A stretch of 17,426 bases of DNA from UBA6115 sp964629345 (GTDB lineage: Bacteria > Bacillota > Clostridia > Christensenellales > Aristaeellaceae). Of this stretch, positions 7,132 to 14,380 are shown in pieces. The notes under the pieces are model-generated. The model did no database searches, was not told the origin of the DNA, and saw nothing but the letters and a program-made list of their open reading frames with translations. Numbering within the stretch: the first letter of the stretch is position 1; each line of letters starts with the position of its first letter. The stretch is taken from positions 1-17,426 of the forward strand of contig CAZVSG010000043.1 of NCBI GenBank assembly GCA_964629345.1, in the 5' to 3' direction. The translations under genes and the position numbers were made by a program.

Positions 7132-8268
7132 TCAATACCCCTGATCCGCCTCTTGTTCCCGGTTGCGCAGAACGCAGTCGCCCCCAGCCTTCTTGGCCTG
7201 ATACATTAACACATCAGCCTCATGGATCAGGGCGTCAAGGTCAGCTTCGGGTCTCAAGCCCGCCACACCGAAGCTGCACGTCACAAAGATCGAATCTGTC
7301 AGCGGTTTATCATGAAGGTGCTGACGGATGCGGTGCAGTACCTGCTCCGCCTTTTCCGGCTCAATGCCAGGAAACATGACAATGAACTCGTCCCCGCCCC
7401 AGCGGGCAATGATATCCGTCTTCCTCAGCTGTTCCTTGATCAGGCTAATGAGGTTGATCAGCACCTGGTCCGCTTTCTGGTGCCCAAAATCATCATTGAT
7501 CGGTTTGAATCGATCGATATCAAACAGAGCCAGGGACAGCGGTTGATGGTAGCGCCTGCAGTATGCCGACCAAAGGTCATAGTCAGCAATCAGCTTGGTC
7601 CGGTTGCTGGCTTGCGTCAAGGGATCGATGGTGTTCAGTCTGATCAGTTCCTGCTTGATCGCAAACTCATTAAAACTCCGCAGGTCCAGCGTATAGGAAA
7701 CCATCGCGCAAAGGCCGGCCGCAGCGGACATGTAAAACAAACCGGCCCAGAATTCATTGGCTGGAAGATCGCTTCCCAGTTTCAGCCAGGCAGACAGCGC
7801 AAACGCAAATACGCCGACCGTGGCCAGTGAAACCTTCTTGATCCATTGGTTGGGCACGAAAAAGATCAGCATTGTCAAAAAAATCAGCCCCATGGATTGA
7901 ATGACATAATGCGGTGATTCGTACAGGTGGAATACGATCAGAAAGATTATGATGGCAGCGCCTTCAAAGAGGGATACCATCCAGGAAAAAAGTCGGAATG
8001 ACCTCATTACCTGCTTAAGGCACGCGCCGGAAAAAATGAAAACAAAAAAACTGGTGACAGTCCGCATGACCAGGACCAAGGTTCTATCGGATGCCCGGCT
8101 GATATACGTCAGGTCAGGGATCAGCAGTATCATCTGCAACACCCCTGCAGCCAATGCGAGATAACCAACAAAGCGCTGGCTTTGCATCAAATAGCTGCCC
8201 TCATATGTCCGGCGCAAACCTTTGTCACTGCTTGGCTTCATTGTAGACTTGAAAAAGGTCAAAAGCAT
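7132..8268 (-). CDS. membrane diguanylate cyclase (GGDEF)
   Basis: The 378-residue protein should make cyclic di-GMP from two GTP at the inner face of the membrane. About six hydrophobic segments occupy residues 33-195 and match no named sensor domain. The GGDEF domain (about 210-370) starts with DPLTQASNR (215-223), carries FDIDRFKPIND for metal and nucleotide binding, an intact GGDEF at 291-295 and an inhibitory I-site RKTD at 282-285, five residues ahead. Catalysis with product inhibition is therefore expected. ATG 8268 is preferred: GGGAG lies six bases upstream and a promoter at 8384-8412 supports it. The frame stays open to 8520, but that part covers the promoter and a repeat shared with non-coding DNA. 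The stop lies about 100 nt from structured element copy 1. Confidence 0.88.
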   Translation of the reverse strand: MLLTFFKSTMKPSSDKGLRRTYEGSYLMQSQRFVGYLALAAGVLQMILLIPDLTYISRASDRTLVLVMRTVTSFFVFIFSGACLKQVMRSFRLFSWMVSLFEGAAIIIFLIVFHLYESPHYVIQSMGLIFLTMLIFFVPNQWIKKVSLATVGVFAFALSAWLKLGSDLPANEFWAGLFYMSAAAGLCAMVSYTLDLRSFNEFAIKQELIRLNTIDPLTQASNRTKLIADYDLWSAYCRRYHQPLSLALFDIDRFKPINDDFGHQKADQVLINLISLIKEQLRKTDIIARWGGDEFIVMFPGIEPEKAEQVLHRIRQHLHDKPLTDSIFVTCSFGVAGLRPEADLDALIHEADVLMYQAKKAGGDCVLRNREQEADQGY

Positions 8269-8310
8269 ATCCCTCTCCCGGCTGCCAATATTTTCTCCTG
8301 GTACGAACCC

Positions 8311-8412
8311 CAGTCTTTGTGCTGCTTGGCGAATCAGTAAAAACCGTTCATCGGCAAAAACATTCCTTCCGCATCCTGACCGCATCGTATCACAGGATGC
8401 CGAGGCATTCAA
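8311..8412 (-). repeat. copy B of the promoter-plus-leader repeat
   Basis: Over about 100 nt this resembles 4984-5086 on the same strand. Shared blocks include the promoter, GCCGATGAACGG, and ACAAAGACTGG. The leader hairpin of copy A (GGTCTTTG/CAAAGACT) is here GGTTTTTA (8345-8338) with CAAAGACT (8319-8312): a C-G pair becomes U-G, one end pair is lost, and the rest holds. It lies in the 5' leader of the cyclase gene and could be a regulatory RNA. It fits no riboswitch consensus I know, including c-di-GMP classes I and II. Confidence 0.5.
8384..8412 (-). promoter_or_regulatory. extended -10 promoter of the diguanylate cyclase gene
   Basis: On the minus strand, TTGAAT (8412-8407), a 17-base spacer, and TACGAT (8389-8384) preceded by TGA (TGn motif) form a good promoter. 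Transcription would start near 8377, leaving a leader of about 110 nt before the ATG at 8268. The spacer length and TGn are also present in copy A at 5058-5086. Confidence 0.65.
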
Positions 8413-8795
8413 GGAAACAGCCTCGTTTCTGCAGAATTGCGTCAACTGAACCTGATGCCGCTGCCTGGATCTGACCGCCGCATTCCGGTTCACCGTCCCC
8501 CCTTGCAAAGGAACACTCATTGACCGATGTGCCGGTCTCCATTGTGAGGATGTGCCATGGCGATCGGAACATGTTTGAAGGGATCGACGGCCGTGACGAC
8601 CGCGGCAGGGCAGATCCTTTCCGCTGCCTGCTTCTGCCGGGTCCCTTCAAGGGTCCATCCAGCCCTGAACCGGAGGTCTGATGATGTCATCCCTCGGCGG
8701 TCCGCCTTGTATTTCACGCTGCGCCGCTGTATCCTGAGCATATAAAGCGAAACGGGTACACTCCTCTGTGCGCACAGGACAGATCAGGCACTTCA
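8413..8795. other. divergent intergenic region between cyclase and DUF1576 genes
   Basis: No supported gene. Short frames exist on both strands (for example ATG 8557 to 8745, plus) but none has a ribosome binding site or family likeness. A weak plus-strand promoter candidate, TTGTAT-17-TATCCT near 8707-8735, could serve the DUF1576 gene; an AT-rich CATATAAAG follows at about 8740. Confidence 0.3.
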
Positions 8796-10307
8796 ATGAT
8801 ATCGGTTTTCAGCAGGGATGACGAGGGATACGTGATACGAAAAGACGATGATGGAACGCGCTCCGTAAACAGGCTCCGTCATATCGGTTATTATGGGCGG
8901 CTTTCCGGGAGCATGGGGCCAAAGGATGCTGCGCTCGGACCGGACGGGGAGGCCTCTTCAGCCAGGGACGTGCCTGAAGCGTGGAAGAAGGCCTTCCTGA
9001 TCGGGTTCGGACTTCTTTTCATATCGCTCTCTTTCCTTTTTGACAGACCGGGGGATGTCTGGCGCGGCAGCATTGTCATCCTGACCTCGCCGGCCAACCT
9101 GCTGACCGACTATATCAAGCTGGCGAACACCGGCGCGGCTTTTTTCAACGTCGGCCTGATGGCGCTGCTGAGCGCAGGGTTGATTCACCGGTCAGGAGCG
9201 GTGATCACCGGGCCCCTCATCGCCGGTTTCTTCACAGTGGCCGGTTTCTCCCTGTTCGGCAAGAACCTGTACAACACGCTGCCCATCGTGCTGGGCATTT
9301 ATCTCTACGCCAGGGCGTCCGGGCAGCCGTTTGACCGGCTCACCCTGCACTGTCTGCTGGGGACAGCGCTGAGCCCTCTTGTCAGTGAGTTCTCCTTCAA
9401 CCTGGGTCTGCCCCTTTATCTGGGGATGCCGATGGGCGTGTCCGCCGGTGCGCTGGTCGGATTCGCGCTGGTGCCGCTTTCCGCGCACTTCTTCCGCATC
9501 CACCAGGGACACAGCCTCTACAACATCGGCTTTACCGCCGGCATCATCGGGATGCTGTTCACGGCGGCGCTGCGGGGCTTTGGTATAGAGATCAGCACCC
9601 TTTCCATCCTTTCCTCCGGCAACAACGCAGCTTTCGCCGCCATCCTGTTCGGAATTTCCGCCGTAATGCTCATCCTCGGCCTGCTGCTGATCCGCGGGGA
9701 CCTGCGCGGCTATAAAAGGCTGCTCTCCCTGTCCGGCACGTTGCCAACTGATTTCCCGGCCATATCCGGCATGGGGCATACGCTGATCAACATGGCGCTC
9801 ATGGGCATCCTATCCACCGCCTACGTCCTTCTGCTGGGCGGGGAACTGAGCGGGCCCGTCATCGGCGGCATCCTGACCGTCGTGGGATTCGCCGCCTTCG
9901 GAAAGCACCCCAGGAACGCGCTGCCGGTGATGGCCGGGGTTTTCCTCGTCAATGTCGTGGGCATCGGCCCGATGAACGCCCCCCTTGCCCTTATGGGCGC
10001 GCTGTTTGGCACGACGCTCGCGCCGCTGGCCGGCCGCTACGGGATCCTTGCCGGGGTGCTGGCCGGCGCCCTGCACATGCTGCTGGTGGGCAACGTCAGT
10101 TTCCTGCATGCCGGAATGAACCTGTACAACAACGGTTTTTCCGGAGGATTCATCGCTGCGGCGCTTTTCCCGCTGCTGGAAACGCTGCGCGGGATGCGGG
10201 AAGCGAGGAAAATCCAAAAGGCCGGGGAAGGGAAGCGGACGGACGGCCCGGAAGGCGCGGGAACGCTTCCGAAGCGAAAGACCGGGAGAAATGCCGATGC
10301 GCAGTAA
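8796..10307 (+). CDS. DUF1576 family integral membrane protein
   Basis: This 503-residue polytopic membrane protein has no established function. A hydrophilic N-terminus (about 1-64) precedes some 12 hydrophobic segments and a charged C-terminal tail from about residue 465. It is internally duplicated. GPLIAGFFTVAGFSLFGK at about 138 matches GPVIGGILTVVGFAAFGK at about 353, and HQGHSLYNIGFTAGIIG at about 236 matches HAGMNLYNNGFSGGFIA at about 438. Two homologous halves are typical of transporters. The conserved HxGxxLYNxGFxxG in both halves lies near predicted helices and may line a substrate path. The start at ATG 8796 is uncertain because no clear ribosome binding site precedes it; ATG 8913 is an alternative but has GGGAG almost touching it. 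It is followed 55 bases later by two dehydrogenase genes, so it may import their substrate (inference). Confidence 0.82.
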   Translation: MISVFSRDDEGYVIRKDDDGTRSVNRLRHIGYYGRLSGSMGPKDAALGPDGEASSARDVPEAWKKAFLIGFGLLFISLSFLFDRPGDVWRGSIVILTSPANLLTDYIKLANTGAAFFNVGLMALLSAGLIHRSGAVITGPLIAGFFTVAGFSLFGKNLYNTLPIVLGIYLYARASGQPFDRLTLHCLLGTALSPLVSEFSFNLGLPLYLGMPMGVSAGALVGFALVPLSAHFFRIHQGHSLYNIGFTAGIIGMLFTAALRGFGIEISTLSILSSGNNAAFAAILFGISAVMLILGLLLIRGDLRGYKRLLSLSGTLPTDFPAISGMGHTLINMALMGILSTAYVLLLGGELSGPVIGGILTVVGFAAFGKHPRNALPVMAGVFLVNVVGIGPMNAPLALMGALFGTTLAPLAGRYGILAGVLAGALHMLLVGNVSFLHAGMNLYNNGFSGGFIAAALFPLLETLRGMREARKIQKAGEGKRTDGPEGAGTLPKRKTGRNADAQ

Positions 10308-10362
10308 CGGCCCATGCAAAACAGGCGCAGTATGATTTCAGCCACAGCAAGGAGGCAGCAAG

Positions 10363-11532
10363 ATGATTCGGGTCGCGATCGTAGGAACGGGCGGCATTGC
10401 GCACAGCCACATGGAAGCGTATCAGGTCTTCAGCGACCGCTGCAAGGTGGTGGCGCTGGCGGACATCATCCCCGGGAAAGCCCGTCGGTTCATGGATGAG
10501 TTTCAGTCAGCATGCGATGTATATGAAAATCATATGGATATCCTGCCCCGGCAGGATATCGACCTGGTGGACGTCTGCACCCCGCCCTACGTGCATGCCT
10601 CCATCAGCATCGACTGCCTGCGCAGCGGCAAAAGCGTGGTCTGCGAAAAGCCCATGGCCGCCTCCCTGGAGGAGTGCGACGCCATGCTGAAAGCCCGGGA
10701 CGAAAGCGGAAAACTGCTCTCGATTATCGCGCAGAACCGCTTCCGCGAGCCGATCCGGGACCTGAAGGCCCTGCTGGACAGCGGCATCGCGGGGCCGGTG
10801 CGCCATGCCCAGATCGATTCCTTCTGGTGGCGCGATCATTGCTATTACGATCTGTGGTGGCGCGGCACCTGGGAAAAGGAAGGCGGCGGCTGCACCCTGA
10901 ACCATGCCGTGCACCATATCGATATGCTGGGCTGGATGATGGGCCTGCCCGAAAAGGTCACCAGCGTCCTGGCCAATACCGGGCACGATAACGCGGAGGT
11001 GGAGGATCTCTCGGTCTCCGTGCTGGAATACCCCGGCGCGCTGGCCACGGTGACAGCCTCGGTGGTGCATCACGGAGAGGATCAGAAGCTGGTGTTCCAA
11101 TGCGAAAAGGCACGCATTTCCGCCCCCTATTCCTGCTTTTCCTCCCAGTCCATGCCCAACGGATTCCCTCTGAAGGGATCGGATGCCGCGTTTGAGCGGC
11201 AGGCGGCGGATTTTCTGGCGTCATTGCCTCCCCTGCCGCATGCCATGCACAAGGGCCAGCTGGAGAACGTTCTGTCCGCCCTGGAAACGGGAGGTCAGCC
11301 CGCCGTCACGGGTGAGGACGGCCGCCGCACCATTGAGATCATCACCGCCATCTACAAGGCCGGTTCCACCCGAACGGCGGTGCATCTGCCATTGAGAAAC
11401 GATGATCCCTTCTACACCGTGGAGGGGATCCGGGCGCGCGTGCCGCATTTCTACAGGAAATCAGCGTCTGTCATGGAACAGGCGGGACAGCTCACCTTTG
11501 GCGGCGGTTTGGGCGGGAAGGACGGAAAGTGA
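10363..11532 (+). CDS. Gfo/Idh/MocA family NAD(P)-dependent oxidoreductase
   Basis: This 389-residue cytoplasmic enzyme should oxidise or reduce a hydroxyl of a sugar, inositol or related polyol with NAD(P). The N-terminal Rossmann fold starts at once, with VGTGGIAHSH at 7-16 and Asp34 after the second strand (ALADI), favouring NAD. VCTPPYVHA at 71-79 and CEKPMA at 94-99 carry the family's conserved Lys. The C-terminal half holds GGGCTLNHAVHHIDMLGW at 174-191 with the likely catalytic histidine. AAGGAGG (10349-10355) lies seven bases before the ATG, one of the strongest sites in the window. The stop is one base from the start of a second family member, so the two are co-translated. The exact substrate is unknown. 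Confidence 0.9.
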   Translation: MIRVAIVGTGGIAHSHMEAYQVFSDRCKVVALADIIPGKARRFMDEFQSACDVYENHMDILPRQDIDLVDVCTPPYVHASISIDCLRSGKSVVCEKPMAASLEECDAMLKARDESGKLLSIIAQNRFREPIRDLKALLDSGIAGPVRHAQIDSFWWRDHCYYDLWWRGTWEKEGGGCTLNHAVHHIDMLGWMMGLPEKVTSVLANTGHDNAEVEDLSVSVLEYPGALATVTASVVHHGEDQKLVFQCEKARISAPYSCFSSQSMPNGFPLKGSDAAFERQAADFLASLPPLPHAMHKGQLENVLSALETGGQPAVTGEDGRRTIEIITAIYKAGSTRTAVHLPLRNDDPFYTVEGIRARVPHFYRKSASVMEQAGQLTFGGGLGGKDGK

Positions 11533-11533
11533 C

Positions 11534-12616
11534 ATGGACAGATCAGACGGCATGAACTACGCGCCATCAGGAAAACCGGTGCCTGCGGTGAAACCGGGGG
11601 AGTTTCACTTTTCCGCTGTACGGCTGGATCACGGCCACATCTACGGCATGGTCAACGGCCTGACGGAAGCCTGCGGCACATTGAAACACGTATATGACCC
11701 GGATATCAGGAAGGTCGAAGCGTTCAAGAAGGCGTTTCCCCAGGCACAGGCCGCCCGAAGCGAGGAGGAAGCGCTTGATGATCCCGGCGTCCGTCTGATC
11801 GCGGGGGCTGCCGTCACCAGCGAGCGCTGCGCCCTGGGCCTGAAGGCCATGCGGGCAGGGAAGGATTATTTTACGGACAAAGCGCCGTTCACGACGACGC
11901 AGCAGCTGCAAAGCGCCAGGGACATGATCGCCCGGACCGGACGGAAATACATGGTGTATTATTCAGAGCGCCTGCACGTGGAAGGCGCTATCCTGGCAGG
12001 GTATATGATCGACCGGGGCGAGATCGGCCGGGTGGTCAGCGTGACGGGCTTCGGCCCGCACCGGCTGAGCGCAGAAAGCCGGCCTGCCTGGTTCTTTGAG
12101 CGGGAAAAATACGGCGGCATCCTGTGCGACATCGGCAGCCATCAGATCGAGCAGTACCTCCATTTCGCCGGTGAGGAGGATGCGCAGGTCCGGTTCAGCC
12201 GCGTCGGCAACTACGCCCATCCCCGGTATCCGGAGCTGGAGGATTTCGGGGACTGCGCCATCACGGGCAAAAATGGCAGCACCCATTACTTCCGGGTGGA
12301 CTGGTTCACGCCGGACGGGCTGCGCACCTGGGGCGACGGGCGCACCTTCATCGTGGGCACGGAGGGATTCATCGAGATCCGGAAATACATCGACCTGGCC
12401 GCGGATCAGGCGGACGGCAACCACGTTTTCCTGGTCAACGGAAAAGGCGAACAGCATTTCAATGCCACCGGGATGACGGGCTTCCCCTTCTTCGGTCAGT
12501 TGATTCTGGACTGCATGAACCGCACTGAACACGCCATGACCCAGGCCCATGCGCTCAAGGCGGCGGAGCTTTGTCTGACGGCCCAGGAGAATGCCGTAAA
12601 AGTGACCGGGATGTGA
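11534..12616 (+). CDS. second Gfo/Idh/MocA family oxidoreductase, divergent subfamily
   Basis: This 360-residue protein shares the fold of its neighbour but belongs to another branch. The usual GxGxxG loop is replaced by VRLDHGHIYGM (29-39), and the EKP triad by TDKAP (114-118), which keeps the Lys. GGILCDIGSHQIEQYL (194-209) carries His203 at the catalytic region. The frame is open back to 11402, but that part overlaps the previous gene. ATG 11534 starts one base after that gene's TGA, with GGAAAG/AAGGACGG just upstream; ATG 11552 is a second option. Two different family members in tandem usually act on successive or related steps of one carbohydrate route (inference). No clear intrinsic terminator follows. 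Confidence 0.87.
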   Translation: MDRSDGMNYAPSGKPVPAVKPGEFHFSAVRLDHGHIYGMVNGLTEACGTLKHVYDPDIRKVEAFKKAFPQAQAARSEEEALDDPGVRLIAGAAVTSERCALGLKAMRAGKDYFTDKAPFTTTQQLQSARDMIARTGRKYMVYYSERLHVEGAILAGYMIDRGEIGRVVSVTGFGPHRLSAESRPAWFFEREKYGGILCDIGSHQIEQYLHFAGEEDAQVRFSRVGNYAHPRYPELEDFGDCAITGKNGSTHYFRVDWFTPDGLRTWGDGRTFIVGTEGFIEIRKYIDLAADQADGNHVFLVNGKGEQHFNATGMTGFPFFGQLILDCMNRTEHAMTQAHALKAAELCLTAQENAVKVTGM

Positions 12617-12654
12617 TCTGCGTCGGATGAATGCGATCCATGCGATGCCGGAAC

Positions 12655-12837
12655 ATGAAGCCGTCAGTATGCCGCTTCCGTTTGGCTTATGTTGAGCGCA
12701 ACAGAAAAAAGAGGCTTGGGCATAAAAGCATCCTCCTGATTCCGGCGATCCTTCTGCTGCTGACTGCCTGCACGCCTCCGGCTGAGAACAGTGATCCGGA
12801 TGAAGCGGATGCCGTATCCGCGGCTAATGCCAAATGA
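12655..12837 (+). pseudogene. truncated lipoprotein remnant cut off at the structured element
   Basis: A 60-codon frame contains a lipoprotein signal: KSILLIPAILLLLTAC with lipobox LTAC, followed by an acidic linker of about 20 residues ending SAANAK. The signal sequence starts about 30 residues into the frame, which is unusual. An AAGAGG just before it (near 12708) suggests the original start codon lay at CAT AAA AGC and has decayed. The TGA stop (12835-12837) lies within the first bases shared by both element copies. So the gene probably lost its 3' part when the element inserted. It could instead be a short intact lipoprotein; no family is recognised. Confidence 0.35.
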
Positions 12838-13099
12838 ATGCGTCAACGCGCCGACGGGACGAGGGTTTTTCACGGCTCCGCTCAGCGGAAAAAATGAGGC
12901 AATCGGTCTTCGTCTCAAGCCATTGAAAGCCTGCTTTCAATGGAGAGGAAGCGCACCGAAGCGATACGCCCGGGCAGCTTGCTGCCCGGGATGAAAGCGG
13001 AGGATGCGGTGACGAAGCGGAGCCTGCGCCGAATGAAAGAGGCGACGCGGAGGCACAGAAAAGCCGCCTCGTCAAAGCGTTGACGGTTGAGTTCAGTCT
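12833..13099 (+). repeat. structured repeat element, copy 2
   Basis: This is the gap-free partner of 6764-7030, with bases 12893-13041 identical to 6824-6972. The ends pair better here: CGTCAACGC (12841-12849) with GCGTTGACG (13077-13085), 9 bp, and GACGAGG (12858-12864) with CCTCGTC (13067-13073), 7 bp. Pairs 12843-13083 (U-A) and 12844-13082 (C-G) correspond to C-G and A-U in copy 1, so both partners changed together. GGCTCCGC (12874-12881) can pair with GCGGAGCC inside the core. Both copies start with AATGAATG, so an ATGA lies at the left edge. No protein gene of its own is present. Confidence 0.78.
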
Positions 13100-13114
13100 T
13101 GGACCATGTTGATC

Positions 13115-13155
13115 ATTCTGCGCCTTCGCGGTGCAGCGCCGTTGACGCGCAGAAT
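13115..13155. other. inverted repeat downstream of the PAS-GGDEF gene
   Basis: ATTCTGCGC (13115-13123) and GCGCAGAAT (13147-13155) form a 9-bp stem with a 23-base GC-rich loop, 58 bases beyond the PAS-GGDEF stop. No T run follows on either strand, so it is a weak terminator candidate. It lies just outside the repeat element. Confidence 0.4.
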
Positions 13156-13212
13156 TGCAGAAAACACTCAGCGGACAGCAAGATGTCAGCATGAAGCGAA
13201 ACTGCTTCCTGC

Positions 13213-14109
13213 TCATCCCCCGAATACGGAGTTCCTTTTAAATTTTGCGATGTACAGGTTCCTGTCCGCCCGCTGAAGCAAGCCAGTGGAATCCTCCTGA
13301 GAATCACTGACGCGGCAGGCGACCCCGATGCTGATCGTTGCATATATTCGGTCCTCAGTGTCGGACAGATCTGTGTTCTCCATGTGGCTGCGCAGCCTTT
13401 CAGCGACTCTGAGGGCATTTTCCAGCGTTGTGTTGGGCAAACAGGCAATGAACTCGTCACCGCCGAATCTGCCCACGATGTCATAAGGCCGAAGGTTATC
13501 AGAAAGACACTTGGACGCTCTTTTCAGTATCTCATCCCCATAGATGTGTCCGTGCATATCATTGATCTTCTTGAAGTGATCGACATCAATGAGAATGACG
13601 CTCATACAGGTGCCTTCGCGTTTGGAACGATGCAGTTCCTGCTCAAGCCGGTCCATGAATACCCGGCGGTTCAGGACGCCGGTGAGATGGTCGTAGGCAG
13701 CCAGATGCTCCGCCTCTTCACGCGCTTTTTTCAGCAGTTCCTCAGCGGTCTTGATCATGGACATATCCCTGACAATGATGACGGACCAGACTTCTCCATT
13801 CTCATCCTTGAAGACGACGGAAGAACACTCCGTAGGAAATACCGTGCCGTCCTTCCGGACGAAATTCAGTTCGGCCCTGGCCTTCCCTTTTTCCGCCCGT
13901 TCCCTCAGCGCCTGTTCCAGGCGCGGGTCATTCATGTCAACGACGCTGTTACGGCCAATCCGGCAGATCTCCTCCTCCGTCTTTTGAAACATTTCACAGG
14001 CCGCGGGATTTGCCCGAAACACATCCCCGTTCGGGTGGGTCAGCAGGATGGCATCAAAGCTGTTCTCAAAAAGAAACCGGTAAATGACATTTGAAATCAC
14101 CCGATCCAC
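13213..14109 (-). CDS. PAS-GGDEF diguanylate cyclase, soluble
   Basis: The 298-residue cytoplasmic protein should make c-di-GMP in response to a signal bound by its PAS domain. The PAS domain spans about 10-120 (FENSFDAILLTHPNGDVFRANPAA region through VIIVRDMS). A short helix leads to the GGDEF domain: DHLTGVLNRR at 140-149, LIDVDHFKKIND for metal binding, intact GGDEF at 216-220 and inhibitory I-site RPYD at 207-210. There is no membrane segment. The start is a GTG at 14109, seven bases after AAGGAGG. An ATG two bases earlier (14111) is out of frame and opens only the four-codon frame MWIG. It stands 271 bases beyond the stop of the larger upstream c-di-GMP protein, so it may be expressed separately. 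Confidence 0.9.
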   Translation of the reverse strand: MDRVISNVIYRFLFENSFDAILLTHPNGDVFRANPAACEMFQKTEEEICRIGRNSVVDMNDPRLEQALRERAEKGKARAELNFVRKDGTVFPTECSSVVFKDENGEVWSVIIVRDMSMIKTAEELLKKAREEAEHLAAYDHLTGVLNRRVFMDRLEQELHRSKREGTCMSVILIDVDHFKKINDMHGHIYGDEILKRASKCLSDNLRPYDIVGRFGGDEFIACLPNTTLENALRVAERLRSHMENTDLSDTEDRIYATISIGVACRVSDSQEDSTGLLQRADRNLYIAKFKRNSVFGG

Positions 14110-14380
14110 ATGAATACCTCCTTTGATCCTTCCGGCTCATCCCTTTTGTGTCCGATCGCCGGGCGGGGTTCGGTGAAAGCCGTTGTACCGGAGCATCGCG
14201 CCCGGAGATTTTTGATTGACGGCATTCGAAACTGCGCCACGCCCGAAAACACCATGGCCTTGCCGGTCAGCTCAGGAGCGTGACGGCCAGGGCCGCATTG
14301 ACAGGAAGGGATTGCCGGACAGAGCATCCGTCCCCGGTGCCCTGATGTGATTCATATGGGGTCTGTCAGACCAATCGTTC
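14110..14380. other. gap between two c-di-GMP genes
   Basis: No gene is supported. A perfect 6+6 palindrome GGTCTG-T-CAGACC (14360-14372) lies just beyond the stop of the EAL gene, without a T run. AAGGAGG at about 14117-14123 is the ribosome binding site of the PAS-GGDEF gene. No convincing promoter was found. Confidence 0.4.

Noticed and set aside
8268..8377. c-di-GMP riboswitch in the cyclase leader
   Set aside because: The conserved blocks of c-di-GMP class I or II are not found; only a short ACAAAGAC stretch recalls class I.
8517..8745. Frames on both strands between the cyclase and DUF1576 genes
   Set aside because: No ribosome binding site, no recognisable family, and they overlap each other.
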